Positions 17,962-26,819 are shown, counted from the first letter of the stretch. The stretch: DNA of 64,000 nucleotides from JANXYY01 sp035530875 (GCA_035530875.1 DATKUB010000054.1:32197-96196), one strand, 5' to 3'. Numbers and translations: made by a program. The notes: generated by a model from the sequence alone, not told the origin.

Positions 17962-18530
17962 ATCTTGCCTTAGGAAAAACGCCGAAAGCGATGTGGCTCT
18001 GGTTTAGCGGAGCTCCACTTCATGTTCTAACAATCATTTTGGTGGGCCTTGCCATCTCGTGGCTTGGCGGCCGAGCGATCGGCAGAATTGTGACCCGAAT
18101 CGCCACGGGCAGCGGCGCACATCGTGACACTCACCACGAGGCAAATATTCGACTCCGCGAACGAGCGCTCACCACCGGAAGCGTTCTCCGAAGCACTCTG
18201 AATGCAGCCGTTCTAGTTGTTGCCACGGTGATGGTGCTCGGTGAACTTGGCTTGAACGTGACGCCTATCGTCGCCTCCGCCAGCATAATTGGCCTCGCGG
18301 TCGGCCTTGGCGCACAGAGCATTGTCAAGGACATGGTCTCGGGGCTCTTCTTGCTCCTCGAAGATCAGTTCGGCGTAGGAGATCGAATCAATGCCAACGA
18401 TATTTCTGGAACCGTCGAGACAGTTGGTCTTCGAGTAACCACACTTAGAGATGATGCTGGCGTCCTCTGGTATATCCGCAATGGGGATATCGCAAAGATT
18501 GGAAATAGTTCTCAGCCGAAACGCGCTTAG
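17958..18530 (+). CDS. Short MscS-family mechanosensitive ion channel
   Basis: 190 residues with two or three transmembrane helices: LHVLTIILVGLAISWLGG, VLVVATVMVLGELGL, and the pore-lining GLAVGLGAQSIVKDMVSGLFLLLED. The conserved beta-domain start FGVGDRINANDISGTVETVGLRVT follows, ending soon after NGDIAKIGN. Compared with E. coli MscS (286 residues) it lacks most of the C-terminal cytoplasmic cage. I start it at the GTG overlapping the S9 peptidase stop; the longer frame begins inside that gene. It likely releases solutes on hypo-osmotic shock. Confidence 0.85.
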   Translation: MNLALGKTPKAMWLWFSGAPLHVLTIILVGLAISWLGGRAIGRIVTRIATGSGAHRDTHHEANIRLRERALTTGSVLRSTLNAAVLVVATVMVLGELGLNVTPIVASASIIGLAVGLGAQSIVKDMVSGLFLLLEDQFGVGDRINANDISGTVETVGLRVTTLRDDAGVLWYIRNGDIAKIGNSSQPKRA

Positions 18531-18547
18531 GTTCAGAGAAGTGCGTT

Positions 18548-18934
18548 CTATTCGTCGACATTGATCAGCGAATGAGCAGCTGCTACTAGATAGGACCATA
18601 GTTCGTGATCCAGATCATCGGACAAATCTAAAGAGTCCACGGCTTCACGCATATGAAGTAGCCAAGCATCGCGTTCCTGTATCCCGACATGAAATGGTGA
18701 ATGACGCATACGTAGCCTTGGATGACCGCGCAACTGTGAGTAAGTGTTCGGCCCGCCCCAGTACTGCTGGAGAAATAGAAAAAGTCGTTCCTTTGCTTCG
18801 GTTAAGTCTTCATCCGGATACATTGGACGAAGAATTGGATCGGTGGATACGCCTTCATAGAATTTGGCGACCAAACGGCGAAAGGTTTCCTCACCCCCGA
18901 CTTGATCGAAAAAGGTACCTTCCTCCCTAGCCAC
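18548..18934 (-). CDS. glbO: Group II truncated hemoglobin (trHbO)
   Basis: 128 residues of 2-on-2 globin fold. FFDQVGGEETFRRLVAKFYEGV, QYWGGPNTYSQLRGHPRLRMRHSPF and DAWLLHM match actinobacterial GlbO. The proximal His is in RMRHSPF and Trp-G8 is in DAW. It binds O2/NO and protects respiration. The GTG at 18934 overlaps the end of the glucosidase gene by eight bases (GTGGCTAG); another in-frame GTG lies 24 bases upstream. The link with the GH13 gene and an acyl-CoA thioesterase is close but not obviously functional. Confidence 0.9.
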   Translation of the reverse strand: MAREEGTFFDQVGGEETFRRLVAKFYEGVSTDPILRPMYPDEDLTEAKERLFLFLQQYWGGPNTYSQLRGHPRLRMRHSPFHVGIQERDAWLLHMREAVDSLDLSDDLDHELWSYLVAAAHSLINVDE

Positions 18935-20588
18935 GTTGGAGCCAGACTGCTGTATCACTGGGCACGAGATTGCCGGTAATTGGGACGCTGGAAATAATCA
19001 CTTTGGTCTGATCCGGAAGTTGAACTTCTATGCCGGCAAAATTGATTAAGCAGAGAAATCCATCGCCCCGCTCGAACAAGAGCACCTGTTCCTGGCTCGG
19101 AAGCCAGCTCATTTCACCATTACCTAATCCGCTATGTGAATGGCGAATTGCGAGCGCGCGCCTATACATATTCAATGCCGAGTCCGCATCTGCCTCTTGG
19201 TCCTCAGCCGCATATCGACCCCACCACTCCGGTTGTGGTAACCAACCCTCTCTCGGAAGCAGAGACAAATTCTCAGAAAAACCAAAGGCACCACTGGCCG
19301 ATTCATGCCAAGGCAATGGGATTCGGCAACCGTCGCGTCCTACGTCAACAAAGCCGCTCTGGCGCCAACTGGGATCCTGCAGCGAACTCGTCGGAATATC
19401 GCGAACCTCGGGAAGTGCCAGTTCCTCGCCCTGATAGAGGTAAGCCCCACCCGGCAGCGCGAGCATCAACAGGGCACCGGCCCGGGCGCGACGACGACCA
19501 AGTTCGAGATCGAGTTTCTGCGAATCGCCCTGACGGATGAGGGTGGTACCGCCTCGTCCAGCAGTTAACCCGAGCGCAAAACGATCGACGGAACGAACGA
19601 CATCGTGGTTGTTGAATACCCAAGACGGTGGGGCGCCAACCTCGCGAACCGCAGTGATCGATTCATCGATCACCTGCTTTAGCGACTGTGCATCCCATTG
19701 GCTACATAGAAAATCAAAATTGAAACTCTGCGAAAGTTCATCGCTCCTCACATATCGGGCCATACGTGAAGCCGGAGCGATCCAAGCTTCAGCAACTGCC
19801 ATCCGGTCGCCAGGATATTCGGCGAGAATCTTGTGCCATGATCGGTAGATCTCGTGAACTCCTTCTTGATCCCACATTGGCGAGTCCACATACTCGAGCA
19901 TCTCAGTTTTCGCATCGCCAATATCGGGAAGGGTGGGATCCTTCACCAAGCCATGAGCGACGTCGATTCGGAAGCCGTCTACTCCGCGATCAAGCCAGAA
20001 ACGGAGTACGTCCTCGAAATACGAGCGGACCTCGGGATTGTCCCAATTAAAGTCTGGCTGTTCTGGCGCAAAAATATGTAGATACCACTGACCAAACTCA
20101 CCATCTTGCTCGATTACTCGAGTCCAGGCAGGCCCGCCAAAGATTGATTGCCAGTCATTTGGCGGCAGTTCGCCAACTTCGCCTTTGCCATCTCGGAAGT
20201 GATATCGAGCGCGCTCAATCGAGCCAGGCAAAGACTTGAGCGCCTCCTGAAACCACTCGTGCTGATCGCTTGAATGGTTTGGAACGATGTCGATAATCAT
20301 TTTGATTTCGGCCGAATGTGCAGCGGCCAGCAGGCTGTCAAAATCCGCGAGTGTTCCATAGGTCGGATCAACTTCAAAGTAATCAGCTACGTCATATCCC
20401 TGATCTACTTGCGGCGAAGGGTAGAAAGGCGTTAGCCAGATCGCATCGACTCCGAGATCAGACAGATATGGAACACGAGATTCAATCCCCGCTAAATCAC
20501 CAACGCCATCACCGGTCGCATCAGCGAAGGAGCGAACATAGACTTGATAAATAACGGCATCTCGCCACCAGGGATGCTCAAGGCTCAT
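18927..20588 (-). CDS. GH13 alpha-glucosidase / oligo-1,6-glucosidase-like
   Basis: 553 residues, a (beta/alpha)8-barrel glycoside hydrolase of family 13. The catalytic nucleophile is Asp209 (GFRIDVAH), the acid/base is Glu267 (AVAEAW), and the transition-state Asp329 is in FNNHDVVR. The opening WWRDAVIYQVYVRSFADATGDGVGDLAG is typical of exo-acting alpha-glucosidases that cleave alpha-1,4 or alpha-1,6 bonds. Without a signal peptide it should act in the cytoplasm on imported oligosaccharides. The ATG overlaps the thioesterase TGA (ATGA). Distinguishing glucosidase from trehalose-related activity needs alignment. Confidence 0.9.
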   Translation of the reverse strand: MSLEHPWWRDAVIYQVYVRSFADATGDGVGDLAGIESRVPYLSDLGVDAIWLTPFYPSPQVDQGYDVADYFEVDPTYGTLADFDSLLAAAHSAEIKMIIDIVPNHSSDQHEWFQEALKSLPGSIERARYHFRDGKGEVGELPPNDWQSIFGGPAWTRVIEQDGEFGQWYLHIFAPEQPDFNWDNPEVRSYFEDVLRFWLDRGVDGFRIDVAHGLVKDPTLPDIGDAKTEMLEYVDSPMWDQEGVHEIYRSWHKILAEYPGDRMAVAEAWIAPASRMARYVRSDELSQSFNFDFLCSQWDAQSLKQVIDESITAVREVGAPPSWVFNNHDVVRSVDRFALGLTAGRGGTTLIRQGDSQKLDLELGRRRARAGALLMLALPGGAYLYQGEELALPEVRDIPTSSLQDPSWRQSGFVDVGRDGCRIPLPWHESASGAFGFSENLSLLPREGWLPQPEWWGRYAAEDQEADADSALNMYRRALAIRHSHSGLGNGEMSWLPSQEQVLLFERGDGFLCLINFAGIEVQLPDQTKVIISSVPITGNLVPSDTAVWLQRG

Positions 20589-20995
20589 CGGCTGCTCTCT
20601 AGGTAGGGTTCAAGCGCAGCCTTCTCATCTGGCGACAACCGGCGAGGACGCTGCTTCTCAAGGTCGTAAGGGACCATGGTGCTACGCGCCGTTGCGTAAT
20701 TTTTTGCTTGATCGCGAACTAAGTATTCCAGTTCAAATGATGACGCGCGCAAATGCCTCAACCAAGTTTCGATAATTATCGGCTCTTCGCGCCAGGTGAG
20801 CGGGGCCAGATAATCGATCTCGTGACGGGCGACCACCATGCCCTGGGCCAGCGGAGTCAGACCAGTTCGCTGGGGATGAACCCAGAACATATCGACACGC
20901 GCTTCTTGAAGGTATTCAAGATAGGCAACGTTATTTACATGTTGAAAGGCATCCATGTCGCCCCAGCGGATCGGGCAGTGGAATACGTGTCTCAT
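20585..20995 (-). CDS. Acyl-CoA thioesterase, 4HBT family
   Basis: 136 residues with a hot-dog fold. The signature RWGDMDAFQHVNNVAYLEYLQEARVDMFW holds the catalytic Asp (WGDMD) of 4-hydroxybenzoyl-CoA-type thioesterases. It probably hydrolyses short or medium acyl-CoA. It begins four bases after the ettA stop and overlaps the glucosidase start, so ettA, this gene, the glucosidase and glbO may form one transcription unit. Confidence 0.88.
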   Translation of the reverse strand: MRHVFHCPIRWGDMDAFQHVNNVAYLEYLQEARVDMFWVHPQRTGLTPLAQGMVVARHEIDYLAPLTWREEPIIIETWLRHLRASSFELEYLVRDQAKNYATARSTMVPYDLEKQRPRRLSPDEKAALEPYLESSR

Positions 20996-20999
20996 AGTC

Positions 21000-22667
21000 T
21001 CAACGCGTCAACTTCCGATACGTAACGCGGTGGGGACGAGCGGCCTCTGCGCCAAGTCTTTCGATCTTGTTCTTCTCATAAGAATCGAAGTTTCCTTCAA
21101 ACCAGAACCATTGGGAATCGCCCTCGTACGCCAAAATGTGCGTAGTCACGCGGTCCAGAAACCAGCGATCGTGGGAGATAACCACGGCACAGCCGGGGAA
21201 ATCAAGAAGGGCGTTCTCAAGCGATCCGAGCGTTTCCACATCGAGGTCGTTTGTCGGTTCGTCAAGGAGCAGCAGGTTCCCACCTTGTTTCAAAGTCAGT
21301 GCGAGGTTTAGGCGATTACGCTCCCCACCGGAGAGAACTCCAGCTGGCTTCTGCTGATCGGGACCTTTAAAGCCAAATGCCGAAACGTAGGCCCGACTGG
21401 GAACTTCGACTTGGCCCACTTTCATGAAATCAAGTCCATCGGAAACAACTTCCCAGAGCGTCTTTTTTGGATCGATTCCGGAACGTGACTGGTCAACATA
21501 GGAAACCTTTACGGTTTCGCCCAACTTGATTGAACCGGTGTCGGGTGTCTCTTGATCAAGCAACATCTTGAACAAAGTCGTCTTGCCGGCACCGTTTGGT
21601 CCGATAACACCGACGATCCCGTTGCGAGGAAGCGAGAAGGAGAGATCGTCTATAAGAAGGCGATCACCGAATCCCTTTGATAGATGCGACACCTCGACCA
21701 CGACATTGCCAAGGCGCGGCCCAGGCGGAATCTGGATCTCGTCAAAATCGATCTTGCGCATCTTGTCTGCTTCAGCGGCCATTTCTTCATAGCGCGCCAA
21801 CCGAGACTTCGACTTGGTCTGCCGGCCCGTCGCATTCTGGCGCACCCAATCAAGTTCATCCTTGAGGCGCTTTGCCCGCTTTGCGTCCTTCTGGCCCTCA
21901 ATTTTTAGACGAGTAGATTTTGTTTCCAGATACGTCGAGTAGTTGCCTTCGTAGGGATATGCCCGACCACGATCCAACTCGAGAATCCACTGCGAGACAT
22001 TGTCGAGGAAATACCTATCGTGAGTGATTGCAACTACTGCACCTGGGTATTTGGCCAGGTGCTGTTCGAGCCAGAGGACGCTCTCCGCATCGAGGTGGTT
22101 GGTCGGTTCGTCAAGGAGCAACAAGTCTGGAGCCTGAAGAAGCAATTTGCAGAGGGCAACGCGGCGACGTTCGCCACCAGATAGGTGAGTGACCTCAGCG
22201 TCCCCGGGAGGACAGCGCAAGGCGTCCATAGCCTGCTCCAATTGGGAGTCTAGGTCCCAGGCATTTCGGTGATCCAACTGCTCCTGGAGAACACCCATCT
22301 CGGAAAGGAGTTTGTCGTAATCCGCATCCGGGTTGGCCATCTCTTCGCTAATGGCATTGAAGCGGTCGAGAATCGCCTTAGTCTCGGCGACCCCTTCTTG
22401 GACGTTCTCTAAGACGGTCTTTGACTCGTTCAGCGTTGGCTCCTGAAGCAGGATCCCGACGCTATACCCGGGGGTGAGAAAGGCTTCGCCATTCGACGGC
22501 TGTTGGAGCCCGGCCATGATCTGAAGGACCGTCGATTTACCGGCACCGTTCGGTCCGACGACGCCAATCTTGGCCCCCGGATAGAACATGAGAGTCACAT
22601 CATCAAGGATGACTTTCTCGCCGTGCGCTTTACGCGCCTTCTTCATTGTGTAAATAAACTCGGCCAC
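21000..22667 (-). CDS. ettA: Energy-dependent translational throttle protein EttA (ABC-F)
   Basis: 555 residues without membrane segments: two ABC ATPase domains joined by the charged linker typical of ABC-F proteins. The first Walker A is GPNGAGKST at 38-46, with signature LSGGERRR and Walker B LLLLDEPTNHLDAES. The second set is GPNGAGKTT, LSGGERNR and LLLLDEPTNDLDVET. EttA gates the first peptide bond according to the ATP/ADP ratio. Starts at GTG (22667). The 555-residue length and the MAEFIYTMKKARKAHGEK opening match EttA rather than other ABC-F types. Confidence 0.93.
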   Translation of the reverse strand: MAEFIYTMKKARKAHGEKVILDDVTLMFYPGAKIGVVGPNGAGKSTVLQIMAGLQQPSNGEAFLTPGYSVGILLQEPTLNESKTVLENVQEGVAETKAILDRFNAISEEMANPDADYDKLLSEMGVLQEQLDHRNAWDLDSQLEQAMDALRCPPGDAEVTHLSGGERRRVALCKLLLQAPDLLLLDEPTNHLDAESVLWLEQHLAKYPGAVVAITHDRYFLDNVSQWILELDRGRAYPYEGNYSTYLETKSTRLKIEGQKDAKRAKRLKDELDWVRQNATGRQTKSKSRLARYEEMAAEADKMRKIDFDEIQIPPGPRLGNVVVEVSHLSKGFGDRLLIDDLSFSLPRNGIVGVIGPNGAGKTTLFKMLLDQETPDTGSIKLGETVKVSYVDQSRSGIDPKKTLWEVVSDGLDFMKVGQVEVPSRAYVSAFGFKGPDQQKPAGVLSGGERNRLNLALTLKQGGNLLLLDEPTNDLDVETLGSLENALLDFPGCAVVISHDRWFLDRVTTHILAYEGDSQWFWFEGNFDSYEKNKIERLGAEAARPHRVTYRKLTR

Positions 22668-22707
22668 GAGCCAGAACCCTATCGGGCAGACTCGTGGCCG
22701 ACTAAAC

Positions 22708-22727
22708 CAGCGCCAAGTTAGGCGCTG
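22708..22727 (-). terminator. Weak hairpin at the ssb 3' end
   Basis: CAGCGCC and GGCGCTG form a seven-bp stem with a six-base loop that includes the ssb stop codon, followed on the minus strand by GTTTAG. The U tract is poor, so at best a partial terminator between ssb and ettA. Confidence 0.35.
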
Positions 22728-23170
22728 AGTGACTCTCCCTCCCCTGCATCTGCCTGACCGACCTCGGCAAGCAGGCCCTCGGTGATCACCTGGATTTCAT
22801 CGTCTAGATCAATCGAAACAGTGCTCTTGGCAAAGGTCGTCGTGCCGCGGGCCAGGTCGTGACCGACGTGCGAAGCCTCAATTTCAAGGGATTGACCGCT
22901 ATTTCCCTCCTTCTGCCAGGACGCCATTCGAAGCCGGCCAACAACGATGATTGGCTGCCCCTTCAAGACCGAGAGGGCCACATTCGTCGCCACTTGCGAG
23001 AAAGTGGTGATCGAGATGAAGGATGGCTCGCCATCTACCCAGCCTTTGCCCTTGATCCAACGCCGATCGGGCACCGCCAGGCGAAAAACCGCTACTTGCC
23101 GGCCCGTTGCGGTGGCGATGCTCCGTACATCCGTGGCCACATTTCCGGTGACCGTAATTGAAATTGTCAT
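22718..23170 (-). CDS. ssb: Single-stranded DNA-binding protein
   Basis: 150 residues with an OB fold: ISITVTGNVATDVRSIATATGRQVAVFRLAV, then the conserved WVDGEPSFISITTFSQVATNVALSVLKGQPIIVVGRL. The C-terminus is not the usual acidic DDDIPF tip. It ends GQADAGEGESLSA instead, so partner recruitment may differ. This suggests the accessory SSB type found in actinobacteria outside the rpsF-ssb-rpsR cluster. The ribosome site GGAGGAGAG is strong. A 21-bp repeat array lies upstream. Confidence 0.88.
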   Translation of the reverse strand: MTISITVTGNVATDVRSIATATGRQVAVFRLAVPDRRWIKGKGWVDGEPSFISITTFSQVATNVALSVLKGQPIIVVGRLRMASWQKEGNSGQSLEIEASHVGHDLARGTTTFAKSTVSIDLDDEIQVITEGLLAEVGQADAGEGESLSA

Positions 23171-23290
23171 GCTGTCTCTCCTCCGAGATTGCTGGAGGTC
23201 GGAATATCGCCCCGGCTAATGGCCAACGGGAAGAGCCAAGTTTGCCGGGTGGGGGTAGTCGTCGCGCGTGCAGCACCCTCCCCTTTCGCC

Positions 23291-23351
23291 GAGCGGCGGC
23301 TTGCCTCCCGTGAGCGGCGGCTTGCCTCCCGTGAGCGGCGGCTTGCCTCAC
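23291..23351. repeat. 21-bp tandem repeat, about three copies
   Basis: Three head-to-tail copies of a GC-rich 21-base unit, starting at 23291, 23312 and 23333; the last is cut after 19 bases. On the reverse strand the unit begins GAGGCAAG and ends GCTCACGG. It lies between ssb (leftward) and tRNA-Arg (rightward). The same family occurs at 58445 and 63906. No spacers, so not a CRISPR array. Confidence 0.9.
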
Positions 23352-23385
23352 CCATAGCCCCGTCCCCGGTACCCTATGCAGGCAA

Positions 23386-23459
23386 GCGCCCGTAGCTCAG
23401 TCGGATAGAGCATCTGCCTTCTAAGCAGACGGTCGCAGGTTCGATTCCTGCCGGGCGCG
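23386..23459 (+). tRNA. tRNA-Arg (anticodon TCT)
   Basis: Acceptor GCGCCCG/CGGGCGC, D-arm AGCTCAGTCGGATAGAGC, anticodon arm TCTGC-CTTCTAA-GCAGA with anticodon TCT, T-loop GTTCGATTC and discriminator G. CCA is not encoded. Confidence 0.95.
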
Positions 23460-23496
23460 CCCTCTTCGTAACCGACCGAATAAGACTTCTGACCAA

Positions 23497-23937
23497 CTAA
23501 CACTTCTGCGCCAGAATCCATTGGAAAGCGACTCGACCCTCAGGCTCGGACATTTCGACGATTTCATCTACCAATAGTTCGAAGCCGACGGCTTGAAGTA
23601 ATTCCCGGTTGCTCTCCGCGTCATAGCTGCTGAAGAACATGGGCACCCCAAGCCATTCGCCAGTCCAATCTGCAATCCCGCCCGTACCCAGGGAGGTTAG
23701 GAAGAGACCTCCAGCATCAAGCCATCCGAAAATGCGCCGAAATAACTTCGCATGCTCCTAACGAGGCAAGTGCGATATTGAGTAGAAAGCCGTAACGCCA
23801 GCAAAAGTCGAATCAAGGAAGAACACATCTGACATGTCTGCCTTCACGAATCTCGCGCCAGGAACAATTCCCTTAGCCAACTCAAGTTGAGCCTCGGAGT
23901 TGTCGAGCGCAATCACGTCGAAACGCTCGGCCGTTGT
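23497..23937 (-). pseudogene. Decayed class I SAM-dependent methyltransferase
   Basis: Reading the minus strand in one frame gives a recognisable methyltransferase C-terminal two-thirds. AERFDVIALDNSEAQLELAK comes first, then GARFVKADMSDVF, FAGVTAFYSISHLPR, EHAKLFRRIFGWLDAGGLF, DWTGEWLGVPMFFSSYDAE and WILAQKC. An in-frame TAG at 23758-23760 interrupts it after SHLPR, where relatives have an acidic residue. A second TAG (23938-23940) sits at the left edge, and the N-terminal part with the LDLGCG motif is missing, replaced by the start region of the phosphoribosyltransferase gene. So it is truncated and nonsense-mutated. This explains the long stretch after tRNA-Arg without an intact gene. Confidence 0.82.
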
Positions 23938-23960
23938 CTAGGAGCAAATCACCAGGAAGA

Positions 23961-24521
23961 ATGACGGCGGTGACCTTCGACCCGGTAATCGAGCAAGCGC
24001 GAGAATCTCTTTTCAAACGGTTTACCTGGGAGAAAGGACATGCCGATGTCTGGCGAATCTTCCTAGATGGATCAACGTTTGCCGCGATAGTGGCAGGGCT
24101 AGCCGAACCTTGGCGCGCTGCCGGAATTACCCACGTTGCCGGAATCGAATCCCGGGGATTTCTACTCGGTGGGGCCGTGGCAAACGAGCTAGCCGCCGGT
24201 TTCCAAGCGATCCGCAAGGCTGGCGGCATGTTGCCTGACCCCAAGATCGGAACAACCACCGCCCTGAATTACCGAGGCTTATCGCACAATCTCTATATGC
24301 AGGATGCACTCAGCGCCGACGACCTGGTGCTGCTAGTGGATGACTGGGCCGAGAAAGGAAGTCAGGCAGCCGGCGCCAGAGACTTGATTGAGCAATCCGG
24401 CGCTCGTTTTGCGGGCGTCTCCCTCCTGGTAGATCAACTCGACGATTCGATGCGATTGAAACTGCGACGAGTCACCTCGCTGGTTAGGGCGGAAGAACTT
24501 GGCGACTCCGATGCCAAATGA
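23961..24521 (+). CDS. Adenine phosphoribosyltransferase-like protein
   Basis: 186 residues with a type I phosphoribosyltransferase fold. The PRPP-binding loop region is LVLLVDDWAEKGSQAAGARDLIEQ. The upstream hood motif VAGIESRGFLLGGAVANEL matches Apt-type enzymes, and the LPDPKIG...LNYRG loop is also present. It probably salvages a purine base to its nucleotide. The ATG at 23961 follows AGGAAG closely; a TTG at 23934 is a weaker alternative. Its 5' end has displaced the N-terminus of the methyltransferase pseudogene on the other strand, suggesting an old rearrangement breakpoint here. Confidence 0.82.
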   Translation: MTAVTFDPVIEQARESLFKRFTWEKGHADVWRIFLDGSTFAAIVAGLAEPWRAAGITHVAGIESRGFLLGGAVANELAAGFQAIRKAGGMLPDPKIGTTTALNYRGLSHNLYMQDALSADDLVLLVDDWAEKGSQAAGARDLIEQSGARFAGVSLLVDQLDDSMRLKLRRVTSLVRAEELGDSDAK

Positions 24522-24623
24522 GTGGACTTTCTACTGGTCATAATGCATACAAAAATGCCCGTGAGGTCCGGCATAGATATGATCATGAGATACCAATTGG
24601 CCTAAGAGATCTCGAGGTAATTC

Positions 24624-25007
24624 ATGTACTACTTAGTTGACACAGCTAAATCTTTTGATTCTGCTGTTGCCGATCTTGAAGCAGCTGTGAAGCAGAACGG
24701 CTTTGGCGTCCTATACATACATGATCTGGGAGGCACGCTTCGCGGAAAAGGCCTCCCCTTTGAAAATCAATGCAAGATCTTCGAGGTCTGTAACCCAAAT
24801 CAGGCAGCAAAAGTCTTGGCTCAGGATATGCGCTTGAATGCTGCACTTCCTTGTCGTATCTCAGTTTTCACCGAGAACGGTAAAACAAGAATCGGTTTCA
24901 TCAAGCCAGCCGAGATCCTCATAGCTCTTTCCCAGGACGAAGAGATTGGCAAAGTCGCCCACGAGGTCGAGGCGGCCATCATTCAGATGGTCGAAGACGC
25001 GAAATAG
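24624..25007 (+). CDS. DUF302 domain protein
   Basis: 127 residues. FGVLYIHDLGGTLRGKGLPFENQCKIFEVCNP, AAKVLAQDMRLNAALPCRISVFTENGKTRIGFIKP fit the DUF302 fold, a small alpha/beta domain of unknown function often linked to redox or heavy-metal contexts. GAGG precedes the ATG. A short basic protein gene follows convergently three bases later. Confidence 0.82.
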   Translation: MYYLVDTAKSFDSAVADLEAAVKQNGFGVLYIHDLGGTLRGKGLPFENQCKIFEVCNPNQAAKVLAQDMRLNAALPCRISVFTENGKTRIGFIKPAEILIALSQDEEIGKVAHEVEAAIIQMVEDAK

Positions 25008-25010
25008 GAT

Positions 25011-25124
25011 CTAGTCGTTCTTTTTCTCGGCTCGTTTGTCTTGTTTCTTGGTGCGTTTCTCTTTTAAAGTCAACTTAGCTTCCTTCTTCTTATTGGAATT
25101 GCCCTGCTGTTCTTTGTTCGCCAT
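25011..25124 (-). CDS. Small basic protein (37 residues)
   Basis: MANKEQQGNSNKKKEAKLTLKE and a Lys/Arg-rich tail, 37 residues. It resembles the very short (NK/R)EQR-(S/G)N-x-(K/E)KKK proteins found widely in bacteria and usually left unnamed. GGAG lies at good distance before the ATG (25124). A longer frame in the same register extends into the antisense of the isochorismatase gene and is not credible. Function unknown. Confidence 0.62.
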   Translation of the reverse strand: MANKEQQGNSNKKKEAKLTLKEKRTKKQDKRAEKKND

Positions 25125-25253
25125 CTCGACTCCAATTTTCGTGGGATCTTGATGGTATCGCTGACTTGAGGCAAACCTCACTATCTGGACGAATGCGGTG
25201 TGAAATGGGTCTTCCCGACGCCAAAAGTCCGATGACATAGATAGGCTCAATTT

Positions 25254-25802
25254 ATGAGCCAAGCACTGCTGATCATTGACATTCAAAACGACTATTTCCC
25301 AGGCGGGGCAATGGAACTCGTCGGAAGCCTTGAGGCGGCCGCTCGAGCAAAGGATGTGCTCGCACACTTCAGAGGTCGTGGACTGCCTGTCGTACATATC
25401 CAGCATGTGGCAGAAGATGCCGACGCAACCTTCTTCTTGCCAAACTCTGGGGGTGTCCAGATTAATGAGTCTGTAATGCCTGATGAAGGTGAAATGCTTA
25501 TCACCAAGCATCACCCGAACGCCTTCCAAGAAACCCCACTACTTGGCCACCTGCGTCTGCACCAGATAACGCAACTTCTGATCGTCGGCATGATGACCCA
25601 CATGTGCATTGACTCAACAACCAGGGCAGCTTCCGATCATGGCTTCGAAGTCACGTTGGTTCACGACGCTTGCGCCACCCGAGATCTCTCCTTTGGCAAC
25701 GCTTCTGTCACTGCCGAGCAGGTCCAGACTTCATTTCTGGCAGCCATCGACGGCACTTTTGCAGAGGTTCGTTCCACTGCAGAAATACTTCGGACGAGTT
25801 AA
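25254..25802 (+). CDS. Isochorismatase-family cysteine hydrolase
   Basis: 182 residues with the family triad: Asp9 (LIIDIQNDY), Lys85 (LITKHHPNAF) and Cys118 (MTHMCIDSTTRAA). These enzymes hydrolyse amides such as nicotinamide or related N-carbamoyl compounds. Substrate cannot be told. Ends 10 bases before the convergent sulfotransferase gene. Confidence 0.88.
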   Translation: MSQALLIIDIQNDYFPGGAMELVGSLEAAARAKDVLAHFRGRGLPVVHIQHVAEDADATFFLPNSGGVQINESVMPDEGEMLITKHHPNAFQETPLLGHLRLHQITQLLIVGMMTHMCIDSTTRAASDHGFEVTLVHDACATRDLSFGNASVTAEQVQTSFLAAIDGTFAEVRSTAEILRTS

Positions 25803-25812
25803 CTTAGAAAGA

Positions 25813-26751
25813 TCAATACATTCTCTCGACGTGGATCCCGCGTCCTTCCAAATCATCAAGAATTTCAAAATATCTCTGTTCATACTTAATGGGATCGTCC
25901 ACTTCGCTCCGCCACGCGCCAACGGACATTCTTGCCTCCGACATCCGGGAGTCAAAAAATTTACGCATTCCCGCATCATCAGGAACCTCAAGGAAACTGA
26001 GAATACCTTCGTAAGATTCTTCTCTTCGGTGAACCACCAGATCCTCGAGACGGAGAGTCATCTTTGCTTCCGGGCACACCTTAGAAAGGGCGGCATCTCC
26101 GCGAATCATGCGCTTCTTCCACATGGCAAGAGCTTCAAATGGAGTGTTTGGCCCCCATGGCTGATTAGCTATGGAGAACGCTACGTCTCTACCGTCTCGC
26201 ACCATGTTGATAAAGCGGGAGTCTGGGAACAAAGAGTGCAGGTACTTCGAATCCATGATGCTCGTTGGCGTCGAATCTATGAAATGCGATTTGTTCTTTG
26301 ACGCGAATTGATAGACCGCGATGCCTTCATAGAGTTTTTGAGTGGCCATCTTCGGATCAATTTCATAGTCGATTCGGAATTGAACTAGTAGGGCTTCTAG
26401 CTGCTCTCCATCAAGGGCCAGCGATAGACCGACCTCTTTCCCTGACTTACCTGTTCGACTCCACCAGGGGCCACGCATTTTTGACTCGAACTTCTTAATC
26501 TTGTCCGTCGTAGGCAAGTAAAATGCTAATTCCCGCACATAAGTCTTCAATCCCCGGATACTCGAAGGAGCAGGCGGCGGCCTCATGAAATTTAGGTCAA
26601 TAAGTCCTTGAGCTTCAGAGAGAATGCGGAGTTCATGCGGTCTTGAAGACTGCAAATTGGTATGCCTGCTTAGCATGCTTGAGACAATCGAGGTTCCACT
26701 GCGACCAGTGCCACCAGTGAATATGGGCACCACGTGCATTAGAAAAACCAT
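25813..26751 (-). CDS. Sulfotransferase-family protein
   Basis: 312 residues. The 5'-phosphosulfate-binding loop TGGTGRSGTSIVSSML is near residues 12-27 and the 3'-phosphate-binding segment RFINMVRDGRDVAFSIANQPWG is in the middle, both diagnostic for PAPS-dependent sulfotransferases. Expected to move sulfate from PAPS onto a carbohydrate, lipid or small molecule. It is followed upstream by a second sulfotransferase gene of a different subtype (68 bases apart). Both have AT-richer flanks than the neighbourhood, consistent with acquired surface-glycan genes. Confidence 0.8.
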   Translation of the reverse strand: MVFLMHVVPIFTGGTGRSGTSIVSSMLSRHTNLQSSRPHELRILSEAQGLIDLNFMRPPPAPSSIRGLKTYVRELAFYLPTTDKIKKFESKMRGPWWSRTGKSGKEVGLSLALDGEQLEALLVQFRIDYEIDPKMATQKLYEGIAVYQFASKNKSHFIDSTPTSIMDSKYLHSLFPDSRFINMVRDGRDVAFSIANQPWGPNTPFEALAMWKKRMIRGDAALSKVCPEAKMTLRLEDLVVHRREESYEGILSFLEVPDDAGMRKFFDSRMSEARMSVGAWRSEVDDPIKYEQRYFEILDDLEGRGIHVERMY

Positions 26752-26819
26752 ACGACCATTATATCAAAGGGCACAATGCGAAGAGTTATTCCAAGGCTTG
26801 AATCTACATGTTCTTAATT

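Noticed and set aside
22899..23351. 150-residue frame with AAAHGRQ repeats opposite/overlapping ssb
   Set aside because: Shadow of ssb in another frame running through the 21-bp repeats; repeats alone keep it open.
25125..25529. Long extension of the 37-residue basic protein
   Set aside because: It is antisense to the isochorismatase-family gene and has no domain; the internal ATG at 25124 has its own ribosome site.
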